Shown piece by piece: positions 60,577 through 64,000 of a DNA stretch of 64,000 bases; the stretch's first letter is position 1; every line of letters begins with the position of its first letter. The notes under the pieces are model-generated. The model had not been told where the DNA came from and made no database searches. It saw only the letters and a program-made list of their open reading frames with translations. Made by a program: the position numbers and the translations under genes. The stretch is from Bacteroidales bacterium (GTDB lineage: Bacteria > Bacteroidota > Bacteroidia > Bacteroidales > WCHB1-69): positions 411,103 through 475,102 of the forward strand of contig JAFSOZ010000003.1 in assembly GCA_017443175.1 (NCBI GenBank). The letters run 5' to 3'.

Positions 60577-61194
60577 ATGAAAGCACTTCTTATCAATGGC
60601 AGTCCCAACGCGAAGGGCTGCACCCTCACCGCCCTGAGCTTTGTGGCGGAAGAATTACAGAAAAACGGCGTGGAAACCGAGATCGTCCACGTGGGGCACA
60701 AGAATATCCACGGCTGCATCAGCTGCGGGAAATGCTACGAAACAGGCAGGTGCGTCTTCGATGACATCGTGAACGAAGTCGCCCCGAAATTCGAGCAAGC
60801 CGACGCGCTGGTCATCGGCTCTCCAGTCTATTACGCGGGCATTGCCGGCACGATGAAGTCCTTCCTCGACCGCCTCTTCTTCAGCACGCACTTCCGGAAG
60901 TGCATGAAGGTGGGCGCCGCGGTCTGCTCGGCCCGCCGTGCCGGCACCACCGCCACCTTCGACCAGTTGAACAAGTACTTCACCATCAGCGAGATGCCCA
61001 TCGCCAGTACCCGCTACTGGAACATGGTACACGGTCACAGCGCCGAGGATGTGATGCAGGATGCGGAGGGCGTGCAGTACATGCGCATCCTCGGCCGCAA
61101 CATCGCCTTCCTCGTCAAGGCCATCTCTGCGGAGAAAGAACGCAACGGTCTGCCCGAGGCGGAAGAAGCGGTATTCACAAATTTTATCCGCTAA
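60577..61194 (+). CDS. Flavodoxin-fold NAD(P)H-dependent FMN reductase
   Basis: 205 residues. LLINGSPNAKGCTLTALSFVAEEL for the phosphate loop, HGCISCGKCYETGRCVFDDIVNEV with C-x2-C-x5-C as in iron-sulfur flavoproteins, and GSPVYYAGIAGTMKSFLDRLFF for the flavin loop. Longer C terminus with QYMRILGRNIAFLVKAI. Third member of this family in the window. The acetyltransferase gene starts 5 bp later. Confidence 0.92.
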   Translation: MKALLINGSPNAKGCTLTALSFVAEELQKNGVETEIVHVGHKNIHGCISCGKCYETGRCVFDDIVNEVAPKFEQADALVIGSPVYYAGIAGTMKSFLDRLFFSTHFRKCMKVGAAVCSARRAGTTATFDQLNKYFTISEMPIASTRYWNMVHGHSAEDVMQDAEGVQYMRILGRNIAFLVKAISAEKERNGLPEAEEAVFTNFIR

Positions 61195-61198
61195 AATA

Positions 61199-61744
61199 AT
61201 GAACGACAAACCCACAGGAAAAGACTATGTCGGCAGCGACGACCTCTATGCCGATGTGCAGCGCACCATGCGGCTCTGCGCCGAGATGAACAGTGGCTAC
61301 CACACGGAGGCCGAGGTGCGCGACTGTCTGCGCGAGATCACCCGCAGCGAGGTGCCCGACACCGTGCGCGTATTCCCGCCCCTGAACATCAACTACGGTC
61401 CGGGCGTGCGTTTCGGCAACGACTGCTTCCTCAACTTCGGCTGCACGTTGTTAGCCATCGGCGGCATTACCATTGAGGATGACGTTTTCATCGGACCGCA
61501 CTGTGTATTAGCCACCGAATATCATCCCGAGGCCCCCGACACGCGCCATTCGCTGCTCACCAAGCCCATCGTCATCGGCCGCAACGCCTGGCTCGGCGCC
61601 GACGTGAAGGTGCTGGCGGGCGTCACCATCGGCGAGAACGCCATCGTCGCCGCCGGCAGCGTGGTCACCAAGGACGTGCCCGACAATATGGTGGTGGCGG
61701 GGAGTCCGGCCCACATCATCCGGCCTGTCAATCCCGAAAAGTAA
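61199..61744 (+). CDS. Sugar O-acetyltransferase (maltose/galactoside type)
   Basis: 181 residues from ATG 61199; the frame is open further upstream only as a shadow inside the reductase gene. Mac-type N terminus (DDLYADVQRTMRLCAEMNS) and hexapeptide repeats INYGPGVRFGNDCFLNFGCTLLAIGGITIEDDVFIGPHC, IGRNAWLGADVKVLAGVTIGENAIVAAGSVVTKDV. Catalytic-type His in TEYHPEAPDTRHS. Acetylates a sugar or related hydroxyl with acetyl-CoA. Related in plan to 32657. Confidence 0.92.
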   Translation: MNDKPTGKDYVGSDDLYADVQRTMRLCAEMNSGYHTEAEVRDCLREITRSEVPDTVRVFPPLNINYGPGVRFGNDCFLNFGCTLLAIGGITIEDDVFIGPHCVLATEYHPEAPDTRHSLLTKPIVIGRNAWLGADVKVLAGVTIGENAIVAAGSVVTKDVPDNMVVAGSPAHIIRPVNPEK

Positions 61745-61783
61745 CACTTTGGACTTAATGTTAATTATTCTGCTGCAGTTGTT

Positions 61784-61823
61784 CTATTCAAGAAAAGTTG
61801 TATTTTTGCAGCGTCTTTTAAAC
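61784..61823 (+). promoter_or_regulatory. Promoter/operator of abiE copy 2
   Basis: CTATTCAA at 61784-61791, -7 box TATTTTTG at 61801-61808. The right operator arm is altered (TTTTAAAC instead of TTTTGAAT), so autoregulation of this copy may differ from copy 1. Confidence 0.6.
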
Positions 61824-61834
61824 AAAACGAGATA

Positions 61835-62455
61835 ATGACCTACTTGGAGTTCAGGGAACAGTGGCACGGAATGGGCTGTTTCAACGTCTATCAGATCCGT
61901 GCGTGGAAGTCGGGATTCGACCGGAGCAACCTCACACGCTGGGTGAAGCGGGGCTATCTGTCGAAACTCCGGCAGGACTGGTATGCCTTCAGCGACCTGA
62001 AGGGTACTCCCGAGATGGTGCGTTATGTAGCGCAGCGCATCTACACGCCGTCGTACATCAGCCTGCACTACGCCCTGTCATTCTACGGCATCATCCCCGA
62101 GGCGGTGACCGACATCACCTGCGTCACCTCCAACCGCACCGCGACTTACCACAACGACTTCGGCCGCTTCAGCTACCAGACCGTCAAGCCCGATCTTTTT
62201 TTCGGCTTCCGCCAGCTGCCCGTTTCACCGCAGGGCAGCTACCTGCTGGCTTTTCCGGAGAAGGCCATCCTCGACTTGCTCTACCTCTACCCGCAATACA
62301 ACACCGCCGAGGCCTTGTTGGAGTTGCGTTTCGACGAATGGTGGATGCGGGAGGAACTGGACAAGGCACGACTGACGGATTACGCGACGCAGAGCGGAAA
62401 CAAGGCACTTCAAGAACGAATACAATTGTTGATGAAAACTTATACAGATGATTGA
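61835..62455 (+). CDS. abiEi: AbiEi-family antitoxin, copy 2
   Basis: 206 residues, about 95% identical to 47253. Changes include KPGFDR to KSGFDR, MARFIA to MVRYVA and the C-terminal DKDRLTT to DKARLTD. All domains are intact. Overlaps the toxin gene by 8 bp. The DNA repeat runs from the promoter to the toxin stop codon, 14.58 kb downstream of copy 1. Confidence 0.9.
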   Translation: MTYLEFREQWHGMGCFNVYQIRAWKSGFDRSNLTRWVKRGYLSKLRQDWYAFSDLKGTPEMVRYVAQRIYTPSYISLHYALSFYGIIPEAVTDITCVTSNRTATYHNDFGRFSYQTVKPDLFFGFRQLPVSPQGSYLLAFPEKAILDLLYLYPQYNTAEALLELRFDEWWMREELDKARLTDYATQSGNKALQERIQLLMKTYTDD

Positions 62456-63236
62456 TTTACAGTCCATATTGGCCTACTATCCGCCGCAAATTGCGACAAA
62501 TGCTGCTTTCCACAAGCACATTTTGAAGGAATACATAGAGTTGTTGGCGTTGGAACATCTTTCGCAATCGCCCTACGCACCTAAAATGGTGTTCATCGGT
62601 GGGACCAACCTGCGCCTTGTCCTTGGCTTAGACCGTTTTTCCGAGGATTTGGACTTCGACTGCAAACGACTGACGGCTGACGAGTTTGTCTTGATGACCG
62701 ATACGCTGGTCGAGCACCTGCGGCTCAACGGTTTGCGCGTGGAGCTGCGCGACAAGGAGAATCCACGGTTGACGGCTTTCCGCCGCAACATTTACTTTCC
62801 GGAACTGCTATTCGACCTAAATCTCACCGGTCATCGGGAGGAAAGATTTCTGATGAAGATCGAAGCCCAGGACCAAGGGGGGGATTACACTCCGCAGACA
62901 GCGATGGTCAGTCGCAACGGGTTCTTTTTCCCTGTGACGGTTCCGGCCAAGAGCACTATGCTCTCCATGAAGCTTGCGGCACTGCTGGCCCGGGCTAAAG
63001 GACGCGACTTCTACGACACCATCTTCCTTTGGCAGCAAACCGACCCCGACTACGAATTCCTTCGCCAACGGTGTGGGATCGACAGTCCGGAAATGTTGAA
63101 GAAAGCTTTATCCGACAAACTTGACACCACCGACCTTGAACTAAAGCAGAAAGACTTCGAACATCTGCTCTTCAACCCTTCGCGCAGCGCACAGATATTG
63201 CATTTCAAACAGTTTATAGACAGTAAATTAGAATAA
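62448..63236 (+). CDS. abiEii: AbiEii-family nucleotidyltransferase toxin, copy 2
   Basis: 262 residues with the motifs VFIGGTNLRLVLGLDRFSEDLDFD and LARAKGRDFYDTIFL kept. Eleven substitutions from copy 1, none in the nucleotidyltransferase core. Both copies therefore look functional. The last 60 bp before the next gene hold no defensible frame. Confidence 0.92.
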   Translation: MIDLQSILAYYPPQIATNAAFHKHILKEYIELLALEHLSQSPYAPKMVFIGGTNLRLVLGLDRFSEDLDFDCKRLTADEFVLMTDTLVEHLRLNGLRVELRDKENPRLTAFRRNIYFPELLFDLNLTGHREERFLMKIEAQDQGGDYTPQTAMVSRNGFFFPVTVPAKSTMLSMKLAALLARAKGRDFYDTIFLWQQTDPDYEFLRQRCGIDSPEMLKKALSDKLDTTDLELKQKDFEHLLFNPSRSAQILHFKQFIDSKLE

Positions 63237-63292
63237 TAGATATGAGGAGTCCGGTCAAGGTGATTGGGGAGATAAAGAAGCAATAAAATCGT

Positions 63293-63877
63293 ATGCAAAT
63301 GAAAAGAATTCTTTGGTTACTTGTAGCAATACTGATTACAGGTTGCACAAAAAACAGCGAGACTTTTGCACAGACTATGGAACAGAAAATGTATATCACC
63401 ATTGGTGAGGAAACACATGCCGTCACGATGGAAGACAATGTCGGCACACGAGCCTTGATGGCTGCATTGCAAGCGGACAACATAACCTATACGGCCGATG
63501 ACTACGGCAACTTTGAGAAAGTAGGCTATGTCGGACAGTCCTTCCCAACCGACAACCACCAAATTGCTACTTCTGCAGGTGACCTTGTCTTATACAACGG
63601 CGACAACATCTGTATCTTTTATGGCAGCAACTCGTGGTCTTATACTCGCATCGGAAAACTTGACAACCTTTCAGCTGAAGAGGTGCGCCAGTTTGTCAAA
63701 GCAGGCGGGGGAGAGGTGAGCATTACGCTCTCGTTGCAGCCTGTCTATACGGGGATAAATGAGTTAGCACCAGAAAGGAAAACCGATGACGGCCCGACTT
63801 ACACTGTTACTGGCCAGATTGTACCAAAAGGCTACAAAGGCATTGTGATTAAAAACGGAAAAAAAATCATCAAGTAA
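63293..63877 (+). CDS. Cyclophilin-like fold lipoprotein
   Basis: 194 residues; ATG 63293 or 63299. Lipobox LITGC-TKNS. Cyclophilin-like domain (MYITIGEETHAVTMEDNVGTRALMAALQ...YGNFEKVGYVGQSFPTDNHQIATSAGDLVLYNGDNICIFYGSNSWSYTRIGKL). The C-terminal 30 residues (YTVTGQIVPKGYKGIVIKNGKKIIK) resemble the last strands of a sorting domain. Such proteins often accompany flavodoxins and reductases in this order. Peptidyl-prolyl activity is not implied. Confidence 0.82.
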   Translation: MQMKRILWLLVAILITGCTKNSETFAQTMEQKMYITIGEETHAVTMEDNVGTRALMAALQADNITYTADDYGNFEKVGYVGQSFPTDNHQIATSAGDLVLYNGDNICIFYGSNSWSYTRIGKLDNLSAEEVRQFVKAGGGEVSITLSLQPVYTGINELAPERKTDDGPTYTVTGQIVPKGYKGIVIKNGKKIIK

Positions 63878-63878
63878 T

Positions 63879-64000
63879 ATGAAGATTATTTTGACAGGAG
63901 CCACAGGATTCGTGGGCGAAGGAATCTTGATGGAATGCCTCAGAGACGAAAGAGTAGAGCGGGTGCTGAGCATCAGCCGACGACCATGCGGACACAAACA
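63879..64000 (+). CDS. NAD-dependent epimerase/dehydratase-like protein, cut by right edge
   Basis: Forty codons: MKIILTGATGFVGEGILMECL with the GATGFVG dinucleotide loop, then VERVLSISRRPCG. Extended-SDR N terminus; ATG lies 2 bp after the previous stop codon, so coupled to it. The rest is outside the window. Confidence 0.8.
   Translation, partial: MKIILTGATGFVGEGILMECLRDERVERVLSISRRPCGHK

Noticed and set aside
63242-63286. 14-codon open frame between abiEii copy 2 and the cyclophilin-like gene
   Set aside because: Too short, no homologue recognised and no equivalent after abiEii copy 1.

Overview
The window reads as chromosome of a Bacteroidales-type member of the Bacteroidota. The support is internal. 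Promoters have the Bacteroidota -7 box TAnnTTTG (over 20 sites). Secreted proteins carry C-terminal sorting domains of the type IX secretion system. Families typical of the order recur: PCMD, DUF4143 and COG1672 ATPases, ORF6N, HXXEE, and many AraC regulators. No rRNA, tRNA, CRISPR array or intact transposase was found.

Layout. 1-12.7 kb is mostly housekeeping or ordinary: gcvP (cut by the left edge), a COG1672 ATPase, an AT-rich divergent pair of secreted proteins, an ORF6N protein, a PAP2 phosphatase, ferritin, a DPP-IV-like peptidase, thpR and purE. Between the ORF6N and PAP2 genes lies a gene-free element of about 344 bp with terminal inverted repeats and a cloverleaf-like interior. 12.7-20.8 kb holds an RND efflux operon whose adaptor is frameshifted and whose MATE partner is reduced to a stub, with AraC regulators around it. 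21-32.5 kb holds a glycosyltransferase/esterase/PCMD operon, a large secreted beta-helix protein, an acetyltransferase and a DUF4143 ATPase. It also holds three broken genes: a CDP-alcohol phosphatidyltransferase with an internal TGA, an OmpA-family protein with TAG after the signal peptide, and a frameshifted AraC gene.

32.6-61.8 kb is an accessory redox island. It contains a nitroreductase, three NAD(P)H:FMN-type reductases, two lipoprotein flavodoxins, four aldo/keto reductases, three short-chain dehydrogenases, a zinc-free MDR reductase, a CMD-cupin lipoprotein, a Cys-nucleophile hydrolase, NTF2-like proteins and acetyltransferases. All are on the + strand, and several are visibly duplicated or left as gene fragments. 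This looks like a repeatedly duplicated set for reductive handling of quinones, aldehydes or other electrophiles; that role is inferred. Conflict modules are interleaved: two nearly identical AbiEi/AbiEii toxin-antitoxin copies (47.2 and 61.8 kb, plus an orphan copy of their promoter at 30.3 kb), a second COG1672 ATPase, a DUF3791-DUF3990-DUF3791 trio, and a two-gene operon of a RecQ helicase fused to a ComF-like phosphoribosyltransferase followed by a DprA/SLOG protein.

Most notable: (1) the RecQ-PRTase + DprA operon; (2) a family of exactly 28-bp palindromes, four of whose five copies sit in frame inside coding sequences; (3) the 344-bp inverted-repeat element with a cloverleaf interior; (4) unique palindromes in front of each solitary AAA ATPase; (5) three AraC genes whose start codon lies 4 nt after the -7 box, predicting leaderless mRNAs.
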